A stretch of DNA of 64,000 bases from Alphaproteobacteria bacterium (GTDB lineage Bacteria > Pseudomonadota > Alphaproteobacteria > UBA8366): positions 1 to 64,000 of the forward strand of contig JANQKC010000039.1 of NCBI GenBank assembly GCA_028281325.1. Reading direction: 5' to 3'. Numbering within the stretch: position 1 is the first letter of the stretch; every line of letters starts with the position of its first letter. Below are positions 36,921 through 45,680 of the stretch, one piece after another. Under the pieces are notes generated by a model. The model worked only from the letters and a program-made list of their open reading frames with translations, had not been told where the DNA came from and made no database searches. The position numbers were made by a program, and so were the translations under genes.

Positions 36921-38068
36921 CGCAGGCCAAGCCCCCGGGCGATGATGCCCCGGACGATTTCCCGCGTGCCGCCGCGCAGCGAGAAGGACACGGACGCCTG
37001 CGTGGCGTAGGCCAAAGAGTCGTCGTAGTCGCCGGCGCCGTCCAGCATGGGTTGCGTGCCGAACAGGTCATGGGCGATGTGGGGGATTTCCTGTTCGAAG
37101 CTGACGCCCACTTCCTTGACCACGCTGCCTTGTAGCGCCGGGTCCTTGCCGGCCTGCTGCATGCTGGCGACCGACAGCGACATCTCGCGCAGGGTCGCGA
37201 TCTGCGCCGCCATGCGGCCGATGCCCTCGGCGGTGCGCTCGCCCGGATCCTGTGTCGCTTCCCGCACCATCTGCGTGATCATCGGGAAGTTGCTCATATA
37301 GCGTTCGGGCCCGGCGCGTTCGAAGGCGAGTTCTGCGATCACCTGCTTCCAGCCGTCGCCGGGCGCGCCGACGATGCTGTCGTCCGGCAGGAAGGCGTCT
37401 TCGAAATGGACCTGATTGAAGTCGTGATCGCCGGTCAGGTTGTGGATCGGGCTGATCGTGATCCCCGGATTGTCGAGATCGATGAGGAATTGCGACAGGC
37501 CTTCGTGTTTCTTCTCGACCGTGCTGTCGGTGCGGATCAGCCCGATCATGTACTGGCATTTATGCGCGTAGGAGGTCCAAACCTTCGTGCCGTTCACGAC
37601 CCATCCGCCATCGACCTTTTCCGCCTTGGTCCGGACGGAGGCGAGGTCGGAGCCGGAATCCGGCTCGCTCATGCCGATACAGAAGAATGCCTCGCCGCGC
37701 GCGATCTTGGGCAGCACCTTTTGGCGTTGCGCCTCGGTCCCGAATTCCAGGATCAGCGGGCCGCTTTGCCGGTCCGCGACCCAGTGCAGCCCGACCGGAG
37801 CGCCCATGGCCAGCATCTCCTCGACCATCACGTAGCGTTCGATCGCGGACCGCTCGTGCCCGCCGTATTCCTTCGGCCAGGTCATGCCGATCCACCCCCG
37901 TTCCCCGACCTTGCGGCTGAACGCGGGATCGCCGTGAACCCAGGACTTCGCGAGGATGCCCGCCGGATAGTCCTTGAGGGTCTCCGCAAGGAATTCCCGT
38001 ACTTCCTGGCGCAGCGTTTCCGTTTCGGGCGGAAGGTCGTTGGGTTCGAACTGCAACGGCGTTGTCAT
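36917..38068 (-). CDS. Acyl-CoA dehydrogenase family protein (large)
   Basis: This 383-residue protein is the fuller acyl-CoA dehydrogenase of the pair. It has the N-terminal helical domain (WPKEYGGHERS), the FAD/substrate core FCIGMSEPDSGSDLASVRTK with VNGTKVWTSYAHKCQY, and a C-terminal end SLRGGTREIVRGIIARGLGL containing the FAD-contacting Arg. Such two-subunit dehydrogenases often handle sterol side chains, carnitine-like or branched substrates. AAGGAA precedes ATG 38068. Located between purC and the NRDE gene on the same strand. Confidence 0.85.
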   Translation of the reverse strand: MTTPLQFEPNDLPPETETLRQEVREFLAETLKDYPAGILAKSWVHGDPAFSRKVGERGWIGMTWPKEYGGHERSAIERYVMVEEMLAMGAPVGLHWVADRQSGPLILEFGTEAQRQKVLPKIARGEAFFCIGMSEPDSGSDLASVRTKAEKVDGGWVVNGTKVWTSYAHKCQYMIGLIRTDSTVEKKHEGLSQFLIDLDNPGITISPIHNLTGDHDFNQVHFEDAFLPDDSIVGAPGDGWKQVIAELAFERAGPERYMSNFPMITQMVREATQDPGERTAEGIGRMAAQIATLREMSLSVASMQQAGKDPALQGSVVKEVGVSFEQEIPHIAHDLFGTQPMLDGAGDYDDSLAYATQASVSFSLRGGTREIVRGIIARGLGLR

Positions 38069-38135
38069 GCGGTCTTTCCTTGCTGTGGGTGGGATTTCAC
38101 CGTCTTGGATATTCTATTGAAGTTAGGTCGGCGGC

Positions 38136-38900
38136 TCATGTGGGCAAAGGGATGCGCTCGAATGGCGCAGTGTCGGGCCGGCCCGCCGCGAACAGCCAGA
38201 TATTCTCGACTTTCTCGCTCACCGCTTCGGGCGAGGCGAGGGCGATCAGGCTGCTGGAAACGGTGCCGTAGCCATAGTCGGTCACGATGCACATGGCGCC
38301 GCTTGTGCCGTGGCCGGGCGCCCCGTACGGGTCTTGCAGGATTGCGGTCCAGGCCGCCCAGTCGTTGGCGTCCGGGTCGGGAACCGCCGCCGATTCGAAT
38401 TGCGGCAGATAGGTCGCAATCCGGCCATGCGTCGTATCGTTCAGATCGGCGGAGGTCAGCATTGAGAGGCCTTCCGGCATGGCCGTAACCTCCACTGCGC
38501 GCGCGCCGTCACGGCTGCTCAACCAGAAGGCGTCCTGGTTGTCGGCGATCACCAAGTTGAAGCTGCGATAAGCTCTCGGATCAAGCGCCGACAGCGCCTC
38601 GGCGGCGTCGCGCGCGTCTGCGTAGTCCAAGGCATCCAGCACCAGCTCTCCCCGGCTTCGCTTGTCCTCGGCCGGCCCCAACGACCCTTCCCGGTTGAGC
38701 ACCGCCGCCGTCACGCCGGTTGTATTGCAACCGAGCCAGGTGCCGCCGGCCAGCCGGTCGCGCCCGGCGATCACGCCGGGCCGGTCAGACCAGTGCGGCC
38801 CCGGCGGGTCCCAAGGTCGGTCCAGCATTTCGTCTCGATTGGCGGCGATCAGCACGGGCCAGCGGTCGCCGGGCCGGCGGAGAAGGATCACAGTACACAT
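38136..38900 (-). CDS. NRDE (TANGO2-like) family protein
   Basis: This 254-residue protein begins MCTVILL and has AANRDEMLDRPWDPPGPHW, the Asn-Arg-Asp-Glu motif that names the family. Cys2 would be exposed as an N-terminal nucleophile if the initiator Met is removed, as in Ntn hydrolases. The bacterial and eukaryotic (TANGO2) members have no settled biochemical role; haem and acyl metabolism have been proposed. It lies 67 bp upstream of the acyl-CoA dehydrogenase pair on the same strand and is divergent from the zeta-subunit gene. Confidence 0.86.
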   Translation of the reverse strand: MCTVILLRRPGDRWPVLIAANRDEMLDRPWDPPGPHWSDRPGVIAGRDRLAGGTWLGCNTTGVTAAVLNREGSLGPAEDKRSRGELVLDALDYADARDAAEALSALDPRAYRSFNLVIADNQDAFWLSSRDGARAVEVTAMPEGLSMLTSADLNDTTHGRIATYLPQFESAAVPDPDANDWAAWTAILQDPYGAPGHGTSGAMCIVTDYGYGTVSSSLIALASPEAVSEKVENIWLFAAGRPDTAPFERIPLPT

Positions 38901-39046
38901 CGTAGTCCCCGCATAGCACAGAATTGCCCAAGAAGTGCAACCTGTGAGATATGGAAAGTCGGTCCAAAGATGGTTATATGCAAAGATAGAGAGATAAAAG
39001 GGCGCAATCCGCCTATGGAGCCCTAGGGGAAGTAAGGTAGGTTTAT

Positions 39047-39370
39047 ATGACCCAGTTCAAAGATCGACAGAAGGCTTTTGAAGCGAAATTCCAAAGGGAT
39101 CAGGAGTTTCAGTTCAGGGTGAAGGCGCGACGGAACCGATTGCTGGGCCTGTGGGCTGCCGAGAAAATTGGGCTCGGCGGGCAAGATGCCGAAGCCTATG
39201 CGAAGGAAGTCGTGGCGTCGGATTTCGACGAGCCCGGTGATAACGATGTGATGCGTAAGGTCGTCGATGACCTGCAAGGCAATGGCGTCAGCATGGACGA
39301 TACCGCGATTAGAAAGCAGATGGGCATTCTGCTTGAAACCGCGAAGGAACAAATGGCCGAAGAGGCCTAG
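39047..39370 (+). CDS. F1-ATPase inhibitor zeta subunit (DUF1476)
   Basis: This 107-residue protein matches DUF1476, the zeta inhibitor of alphaproteobacterial F1Fo-ATPase. It begins MTQFKDRQKAFEAKFQRDQE, then RARRNRLLGLWAAEKIG-like sequence, and ends with a helical acidic segment. Zeta inserts its N-terminal helix into the F1 rotor interface to block ATP hydrolysis. The gene often lies near purine genes in this class, as here. It sits divergent from the NRDE gene and converges on a secreted repeat protein after 34 bp. A weak AGGTAGG site precedes ATG. Confidence 0.92.
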   Translation: MTQFKDRQKAFEAKFQRDQEFQFRVKARRNRLLGLWAAEKIGLGGQDAEAYAKEVVASDFDEPGDNDVMRKVVDDLQGNGVSMDDTAIRKQMGILLETAKEQMAEEA

Positions 39371-39404
39371 ATCCGTCGTCGGGCGCTGGGTTTCAAGCTG
39401 GCGT

Positions 39405-41324
39405 CTAAGGCGATTTGCGGTAGAAACCATCGGGCCGCGAGAGGGACCGGCTCATTGTCTGCGTGTTCGTTGCTTGTTGCGTCCTCAGCGGCAGTGAAAG
39501 CGCGATTTGATGATAGGCGTGGGCCCGACCTGACGAGTGGCCGATTTTGCGCGCCGCGCGCAGCGCAAGCGCCCCTTCACCCCGTAAGATGGCGGCAACC
39601 GCAACGGTCGTGAGCGCGCGGTACTTGGGAAGGTCGCGGACTTCGGCGCGGGTCATGGGCGCGTCAGGCTCTTCGGGAAATCCATCGGGAATTCGGGCGG
39701 CGGTGTCAAAGGCCAAAAGCAATTCGCCGATGTCGAGTTGAGCGTGGGCGATCTTGTTGAGGAGTTCCGGAAATACGTCCTCATTCTTACTGAACCAGGC
39801 AATGCGCCACGCCAGGCCAAGCGATCGTTCGGCGGCGTCTTTCTTGTCTTCCCGTATTTCCGCCTGTGCGATGCGGGTCATCACCGGAACCTTGAGCGGC
39901 TTGTCCGGTATGATCCGGAGGGTATCGGCGATTTGCAGAAGAATCGCGTCCCGGTTCGGGGCGTTGCCGATATCGGTGAGCACTTCACGAACCAGTGGAA
40001 TCGCGTCAACCAGCAGCTCCGGTTTCGGCGGCGTGCCCGTCGGTTCGAGCGCTTGGGCCAGTAGATTGGCCGCCCCGGCGCGGTCGCCAAACGCCGCACG
40101 GTGTCGCGCGGCGTGCGCGAAGAGTTGGGCGCGCATGCCGACGTTCGGAATATAGGACACCAGCTTCAGGGCTTCTTCCGGCTTATCGATTTCCAGCAGG
40201 ACCTGCCCCATCTCGAACATCATACCTTGTTGGACTTTGATGTCCTTGACTTGCCCGATCGCGGTAAAGGCGTCGGCAAGTCGGCCTGCCCGCGTCTGCT
40301 CCTTGACGATATGCGTCAACAGTTCGTTTCGAACCAACGGGTCGGTGATGGCTTCAAGGTCTTGAAGCGCCAGGAAGAAGAGCGGTACGGCGCCTTCGAT
40401 CGATCCGTTCAGGGCGATGGCGCGGGCGATGGAGGCGAGCGTCCGGCCATGCTGCGTTTCTTGTTTCAACGACCGCAGGATGTTCATCGCGCGGACGGTA
40501 TTGCCGGCATCGACAAAAGCGGCGGCGAGCTTCGCAAGCAATTGCGTGTGTTCGTCGATCCGGAACTGGTGAAGATAGGCATACGCGAATTCGAGGGTCT
40601 CGACGGCCAGAGGTTTTTGTTTGTGGCCGGCCATCGCCTGCGCCGTACGCAACAGCAACCGAATCCGATCGGCGCGCCCGACTTGGACTTTCTTCGCTTC
40701 CGCAAAAGCGAGCGCATAGGTCGTTCGGGCGTCGGCCGCGATGCCGGGGACGGGAGATCCGCTTTGCAGTCGCGCCAACTCAAGGAGCCTGTCGACGCGC
40801 GCAGAGGGTTCGGGAATGCGCTTGGCGGTTCGCCGGGCGCCGCGATAATCCAGGTAGGCTGCTTGTCGTTGGCTGATGAGGCTTAGGACGTGGCCTTTAT
40901 CGCGTCCTTCTATATCGTCGGTGATCAGATTCGAGGCCCGGCGCAGGATATCCCGCGCATTGGAAATGCTTCTGTTCTTGCGTTCGTGATCCGCGAAATG
41001 AATGAGCGCATGCGCTTTCCAGAGCGGCGTGCTGATGACCTTGAAGTCGATCAAGGCGTCCTTGGTTCGGCCGTGTTTCAAAAACGCGCCGACGATTCCC
41101 GAAAGCGCTTCTCCTTGATCTTCCGGGTCGTTGAAGGCGATTGCGGCGATGCGAAGCTGCGTCAGGATATCCTGACGCACGGCTTCGGTGACGGGATCGG
41201 TCGCGACCTTGCCGTCTTCTTTCACCGGCTTCGGCGCTTTCGACGGCATGTCGTCGGCGCTCATCGCCGAGCCGGCCGCACAAAGCAGCATGGTCGGCAA
41301 GAACAGCAGCGCCGGGCGCACCAT
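39405..41324 (-). CDS. Secreted helical-repeat (TPR-like) protein
   Basis: This 639-residue protein starts MVRPALLFLPTMLLCAAGSA, a signal peptide with cleavage probable near AMSADD. The rest is alpha-helical and repeats every 35-40 residues (for example RADRIRLLLRTAQAMAGH, ELLTHIVKEQTRAGRLADAF), resembling TPR or Sel1-like repeats without enzymatic motifs. It probably acts as a periplasmic scaffold. It sits 9 bp downstream of purB and is likely cotranscribed with it, an unexplained pairing. I do not recognise a named family. Confidence 0.7.
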   Translation of the reverse strand: MVRPALLFLPTMLLCAAGSAMSADDMPSKAPKPVKEDGKVATDPVTEAVRQDILTQLRIAAIAFNDPEDQGEALSGIVGAFLKHGRTKDALIDFKVISTPLWKAHALIHFADHERKNRSISNARDILRRASNLITDDIEGRDKGHVLSLISQRQAAYLDYRGARRTAKRIPEPSARVDRLLELARLQSGSPVPGIAADARTTYALAFAEAKKVQVGRADRIRLLLRTAQAMAGHKQKPLAVETLEFAYAYLHQFRIDEHTQLLAKLAAAFVDAGNTVRAMNILRSLKQETQHGRTLASIARAIALNGSIEGAVPLFFLALQDLEAITDPLVRNELLTHIVKEQTRAGRLADAFTAIGQVKDIKVQQGMMFEMGQVLLEIDKPEEALKLVSYIPNVGMRAQLFAHAARHRAAFGDRAGAANLLAQALEPTGTPPKPELLVDAIPLVREVLTDIGNAPNRDAILLQIADTLRIIPDKPLKVPVMTRIAQAEIREDKKDAAERSLGLAWRIAWFSKNEDVFPELLNKIAHAQLDIGELLLAFDTAARIPDGFPEEPDAPMTRAEVRDLPKYRALTTVAVAAILRGEGALALRAARKIGHSSGRAHAYHQIALSLPLRTQQATNTQTMSRSLSRPDGFYRKSP

Positions 41325-41333
41325 CGTCGCCTC

Positions 41334-42647
41334 CTATGCGGACCCGAACACGCGGGTGAAGATCGTGTCCACGTGTTTCGTGTGATAGCCCATGTCGAAC
41401 AAAGCTTCGAGTTCGTCCTGGGCCAGGTATTCGGCGATTTCCCGGTCGCCTTTCAGCAGGTTCAGAAAGGCGCCGTTGCCGTGCCAGACATCCATTGCAT
41501 TGCGCTGCACCGCTTTGTAGGCGCCTTCGCGGCTCATGCCCTTCTGCGTCAGGGCGAGCAGCACCCGCTGCGAATTATGCAAGCCGCCGAGTTTTTCCAG
41601 GCTGGCCTTCATCGCGTCGGGATAGACCAGCAGTTTCTCGATCACGCCGGTCAGGCGCGCCAGCGCGAAATCCAGGTTGACGGTTGCGTCCGGGCCGATG
41701 ACCCGTTCCACCGAGGAATGCGAGATGTCGCGCTCGTGCCAGACGGCGACATTCTCCAGCGCGGGCGTTACGGCCGAGCGGACGAGACGGGCGAGGCCGC
41801 ATAGGTTCTCGGTCAGCACCGGATTGCGTTTATGCGGCATCGCGGACGAGCCCTTTTGGCCGGGCGCGAAATACTCCTCCGCTTCGCGCAGCTCCGTGCG
41901 CTGCAGATGCCGGACCTCGGTCGCCAGCCGCTCGATCGCCGAGGCGATGACGCCCAGCGTCGCGAAAAAGGCCGCATGCCGGTCGCGAGGGATGATCTGG
42001 GTCGAGACGGGTTCGGCCTGCAGGCCCAGCTTCTCGGCGACATGCACCTCGACCTGCGGGTCGATATTGGCGAAGGTGCCGACCGCGCCCGAGATCGCGC
42101 AAGTGGCGATTTCGGCGCGGGCCGCTTCCAGTCGGTCGCGGCAGCGAGCGAATTCCGCGTAATGCCCGGCGAGCTTGACGCCGAAGGTCGTGGGTTCCGC
42201 GTGGATGCCGTGGCTCCGGCCGATGCAGACGGTGAACTTGTGTTCGCGCGCCCGTGTCTCGATCGCATCCAGGAGTCTCGTCAGATCGGCAAGCAGGATG
42301 TCTGCCGCCTGTTTCAATTGGACCGCGAGGCAGGTATCGAGCACGTCCGACGACGTCATGCCCTGATGGACGAAGCGCGCTTCATCGCCGACATGTTCGG
42401 CCAACTCGGTTAGGAAGGCGATGACGTCATGATGCGTCTCGCGCTCGATCTCGTCGATGCGGGCGATCCGGTCGGCGGTGTAGCTCTTGTCTCCGCGTTG
42501 CCAGACCGCTTCCGCCGCTTCCGTGGGAATGACCCCGAGTTTCGCCTGCGCGTCGCAGGCATGGGCCTCGATCTCGAACCAGATGCGAAATCGGTTGGCC
42601 GGTTCCCATATCGCCGCCATTTCCGGACGGCTGTAGCGTGGAATCAT
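41334..42647 (-). CDS. purB: Adenylosuccinate lyase
   Basis: This 437-residue fumarase-superfamily enzyme cleaves SAICAR and adenylosuccinate in purine synthesis. It opens MIPRYSRPEMAAIWEPANRF and has TSSDVLDTCLAVQL, GRSHGIHAEPTTFG, and the flexible signature loop GSSAMPHKRNPVLTENL. A C-terminal region SSVERVIGPDATVNLDFAL follows. Length is typical for the alphaproteobacterial form. The secreted repeat protein gene follows closely on the same strand. Confidence 0.97.
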   Translation of the reverse strand: MIPRYSRPEMAAIWEPANRFRIWFEIEAHACDAQAKLGVIPTEAAEAVWQRGDKSYTADRIARIDEIERETHHDVIAFLTELAEHVGDEARFVHQGMTSSDVLDTCLAVQLKQAADILLADLTRLLDAIETRAREHKFTVCIGRSHGIHAEPTTFGVKLAGHYAEFARCRDRLEAARAEIATCAISGAVGTFANIDPQVEVHVAEKLGLQAEPVSTQIIPRDRHAAFFATLGVIASAIERLATEVRHLQRTELREAEEYFAPGQKGSSAMPHKRNPVLTENLCGLARLVRSAVTPALENVAVWHERDISHSSVERVIGPDATVNLDFALARLTGVIEKLLVYPDAMKASLEKLGGLHNSQRVLLALTQKGMSREGAYKAVQRNAMDVWHGNGAFLNLLKGDREIAEYLAQDELEALFDMGYHTKHVDTIFTRVFGSA

Positions 42648-42787
42648 CTAGGCGTTCTCTTGCGTCATGTGCGGATGGCCCTGGTTATGCCAGAGCTGGC
42701 TTGTATTGCAAAGCTCTCATGCGATGCTTGCGCGGGTCGGCTAACGTCGTAATATTCTAGTGGAAGCCATGAACAAAGGATTAATCG

Positions 42788-43522
42788 ATGACCGTGCTGA
42801 GCGACGCCGACATTCAAGCCTGCCGAATCGATCTGGCCGCCGCCTTTCGTTGGGCCGTGCGCCATGGTTTGAACGAGGGTATCTGCAATCACTTCAGCAT
42901 GGACGTCGGTGGCGGTCGGTTCCTGGTCAATCCGTGGGGCTGGCACTGGTCCGAGCTTACCGCGTCGAGCCTGCTGCTCGCGGATTTCGACGGCACCGTG
43001 CTGGACGGGGAGGGCGACATCGAACCCACTGCCTTCTACATCCATAGCCGGATGCACAAGGCTTGCCCGCAGGCGCGGGTCATCCTGCACACCCATATGC
43101 CGTATGCGACGGCGCTGACCATGGTCGAGGGCGGGCGGATCGAGCCCTGCGAGCAGAAGGCGATCCGGCTGGCGCAGGCCACCGCCTATGACGAGGACTA
43201 TAATGGGATCGCGCTCGACAACGAGGAAGGCGACCGCATGGCGGCGGCGCTCGGCGACAAGCGCATCCTGTTCCTGGCCAGCCACGGGATCATCGTGACC
43301 CACCGCAGCGTCGCCGAGGCCTATGACGATCTCTATTATCTGGAACGCGCTTGTCAGGTGCAGGTCCTGGCGCGGCAGACCGGCCTGCCGCTGCGGAAAT
43401 TGTCGGGGCAGGTGGTGACCCGGACGCAGCGGCAGGTTTCCGGCGACCGCGCCAGCGCGCCGATGCATTTCGCCTCGCTCAAGCGCGTGCTCGACCGGGA
43501 AGAGCCCGATTATGCGGCGTAG
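42788..43522 (+). CDS. Class II aldolase/adducin family protein (paralogue 1)
   Basis: This 244-residue protein has the class II aldolase fold with a zinc site formed by His residues in VILHTHMPYATAL and a later His in FLASHGIIVTHRS. Acid-base Glu candidates follow. Family members cleave sugar phosphates such as L-fuculose-1-P, and many environmental members act on unknown hydroxyacids. A related gene lies at 46905-47690. It is divergent from purB with 140 bp between start codons and starts after an AAAGGA site. Confidence 0.85.
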   Translation: MTVLSDADIQACRIDLAAAFRWAVRHGLNEGICNHFSMDVGGGRFLVNPWGWHWSELTASSLLLADFDGTVLDGEGDIEPTAFYIHSRMHKACPQARVILHTHMPYATALTMVEGGRIEPCEQKAIRLAQATAYDEDYNGIALDNEEGDRMAAALGDKRILFLASHGIIVTHRSVAEAYDDLYYLERACQVQVLARQTGLPLRKLSGQVVTRTQRQVSGDRASAPMHFASLKRVLDREEPDYAA

Positions 43523-43593
43523 GGCTGCCCCCTGGACGAAACGGGTCCGGCACATTAAGTAATTTAATGGAAAGGTGCTGGTAGGATATTGCC

Positions 43594-43752
43594 ATGCTGC
43601 GGCAAACGATAAAATTCGGCGGTTTGGGCGCGGTCGCGGGGCTTGTCGCGATCGCCGCCTTCATTCTGCTGAACATGAATGTCGCCGGATTCGCCGCCAG
43701 CATGGAATCCACCCAGGGTTCCGTCTACCTCAGCAGCCATTTCTGTTTCTGA
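43594..43752 (+). CDS. Possible small membrane peptide (52 aa)
   Basis: An ATG at 43594 opens a 52-codon frame ending TGA at 43750-43752. It encodes MLRQTIKFGGLGAVAGLVAI and a following single hydrophobic helix, then a short polar tail ending SHFCF. No family is recognised. The purine-rich GGTAGGATATT upstream could serve as ribosome site. Its end abuts a palindromic repeat region, so it could be a truncated gene. Support is only composition and one transmembrane pattern. Confidence 0.3.
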   Translation: MLRQTIKFGGLGAVAGLVAIAAFILLNMNVAGFAASMESTQGSVYLSSHFCF

Positions 43753-43769
43753 CCGCATCGGCGCTTCGC

Positions 43770-43906
43770 CATCCTTCGACAGGCTCAGGATGAGGATCGC
43801 GATCGGGTGCATGGTCACACAGCCGTCATCCGTCGACAGGCTCGGGATGAGGATCGCTACCGGTGCATGTTCACCCAGCCCTCATGCTGAGCTTGTCGAA
43901 GCATGG
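43770..43906. repeat. Palindromic repeat cluster (family A, REP-like)
   Basis: Two tandem units of 57 and 56 bp (from 43770 and 43827) begin CATCC(T/G)TCGACAGGCTC and continue to CCGGTGCATG-like sequence. A third unit (43880-43906) is inverted, with core CTGAGCTTGTCGAAG. The same family appears at 49676-49943 and 59715-59784. Such extragenic palindromes fold into hairpins and are typical of multi-copy intergenic repeats. Confidence 0.85.
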
Positions 43907-43924
43907 TGGTGTGTGAGCGCTTAA

Positions 43925-44548
43925 TCACGCCTCGCCCGCTTTTTTCAGCGCCGTTCGAATCTTCTCGGCCATCGCGTCGGGCCCGATATGGGGCGGCACG
44001 GTGGCGAGGAACTTTCCGTTGCGATCCATCAGGTAAGACAAGGCCGAATGGTCCATGTGATAGTCGTCGCCCGACCTGACGTCGACCTTCCGGTAGGATG
44101 CGCCGAAAACCTTTGCGGCCTGGGAAACCTGTGCCGACGTTCCGGTCAGCCCGATCATGGTGTCGCTGAAATGGGTGACGTATCCCTTGACCTGTTCGAC
44201 GGTATCGCGCTCCGGATCGATCGAGATGAAGATCGGCTGGATCTTCTTGCCGAGGGCGCCGAGCCGGTCGAGCGCTTGCATCGTATCGGCCAGATGCGTC
44301 GGGCAGATGTCGGGACAGAAGGTATAGCCGAAGTAAACCAGCGTCGGTCGTCCTTTCAGCCCGTTCTGGGTGAAAGGCTTGCCGGTATGATCGGTCAGCA
44401 GGAAAGCGCCGCCCGGTTCGCGCGTCACGAAAGGCAGGCTCAGGTCCAGACCGGCGCGCTCGGCGACCGTCAGGCCCAGCCAGACGGTTCCGCCGAAACC
44501 GGCGGTGAAAATCAACCCGGCAAAGGAGAGACGCAGTAGCTTACCCAA
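43925..44548 (-). CDS. Sco1/SenC-type copper chaperone
   Basis: This 207-residue membrane-anchored thioredoxin-fold protein delivers copper to the CuA site of cytochrome c oxidase. It opens with a hydrophobic anchor (about residues 7-28), then GYTFCPDICPTHLADTM with the copper-binding C78-x3-C82, and the conserved His in HMDHSALSYLMD (H167). Copper ligands are complete. No cytochrome oxidase genes are nearby, so it may serve a distant operon. The palindromic repeats at 43770-43906 lie just past its stop. Confidence 0.93.
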   Translation of the reverse strand: MGKLLRLSFAGLIFTAGFGGTVWLGLTVAERAGLDLSLPFVTREPGGAFLLTDHTGKPFTQNGLKGRPTLVYFGYTFCPDICPTHLADTMQALDRLGALGKKIQPIFISIDPERDTVEQVKGYVTHFSDTMIGLTGTSAQVSQAAKVFGASYRKVDVRSGDDYHMDHSALSYLMDRNGKFLATVPPHIGPDAMAEKIRTALKKAGEA

Positions 44549-44653
44549 TTGGCGATTCCCACGACACTACCCGGCCGTGATTTGCCGGCCGATCCTCATC
44601 TATGATCTAACGCGATAGTTTCGCAAGGCCAATACTGACCGCGGGGAAAGACC

Positions 44654-45655
44654 ATGGTGGATATCGGGTTGACGGTGGCGTGTTGGGACTACGACCGGAC
44701 GAAGGCGTTGCTCGACGGCCGCGTCGGGATCGAGGGATGCCGCGTGATCCCGGTAACGATCGGCACCGAAGACGCCTTTCCCCGCGCCGTAACGCGGCAG
44801 GACTTCGATGTTTCGGAGCTGTCGATGAGCAGCTACCTGCTGCAATTGTCGCGCGGCGACTGCCCGTATATCGCGATCCCCGCCTTCCTGTCGCGCGCCT
44901 TTCGCCATGATGCCTATTACATTCGCGCCGACCGGGGCATCGAGACGCCGAAAGACCTGGAAGGCAAGCTGGTCGGCGTGCCGGAATACCAGATGACGCT
45001 GGCCCTTTGGGCGCGCGGTATCCTGCAGGATGAATACGGCGTGGATTTCCGTACGCTGCGCTACCGCACCGGCGGCACCAACAAACCTGGCCGCAAGGAG
45101 CGGCTGCCGCTGAACCTGCCGGATCACATGGACGTGGCGCCGATCCCGCCCGAGAAATGCCTGAACGATCTGCTGGTGTCGGGCGAGTTGGATGCGGTGA
45201 TGTCGCCGGGCCCGCCGCGCGCCTACGCCGAGGGTGATCCGAATGTGCGGCGGCTCATCCCGGACACGGCCGAGACCGAAAAGGCCTATTACAAGAAAAC
45301 CGGTTTTTTCCCGATCATGCATTTCGTCGGCATCCGCCGCGCGTTGGTCGAACAACACCCCTGGCTGCCGGCGCGCGTCTTCGCCGCCTTCGTCGAGGCC
45401 AAGCGGATCGCGATGGCGGAGATCAGCGAGATCATGTCGCTGTCGGCCAATAAGATCAGCATGCCCTGGTTCGCCGCCGAGATCGAAGCGACCCGCCGGC
45501 TGATGGGCGACGATTACTGGTCCTACGGCGTCGCCGCCAACCGGGCCGAACTCGAAGCGATCTGCCGTTATTCGCAGGAGCAATACCTGTCCGAACGCCC
45601 GATCGCGGTGGAGGAGTTGTTCGCGCCCGAAACGCTGGATATGCCAGGCATTTGA
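44654..45655 (+). CDS. 4,5-dihydroxyphthalate decarboxylase-like protein (NMT1/THI5 fold)
   Basis: This 333-residue protein resembles the 4,5-dihydroxyphthalate decarboxylase group and the substrate-binding proteins of the same periplasmic-binding fold. The start IGLTVACWDYDRTKALLDGR and VPEYQMTLALWARGILQDEY are typical of that group. No signal peptide is present, so it is cytosolic. Its real substrate is unknown because no phthalate genes lie nearby. It is divergent from the Sco1 gene. A GGGGAAAG site precedes the start. Confidence 0.75.
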   Translation: MVDIGLTVACWDYDRTKALLDGRVGIEGCRVIPVTIGTEDAFPRAVTRQDFDVSELSMSSYLLQLSRGDCPYIAIPAFLSRAFRHDAYYIRADRGIETPKDLEGKLVGVPEYQMTLALWARGILQDEYGVDFRTLRYRTGGTNKPGRKERLPLNLPDHMDVAPIPPEKCLNDLLVSGELDAVMSPGPPRAYAEGDPNVRRLIPDTAETEKAYYKKTGFFPIMHFVGIRRALVEQHPWLPARVFAAFVEAKRIAMAEISEIMSLSANKISMPWFAAEIEATRRLMGDDYWSYGVAANRAELEAICRYSQEQYLSERPIAVEELFAPETLDMPGI

Positions 45656-45680
45656 CGCGAAACCCGAAAGGCGTCGCGGG

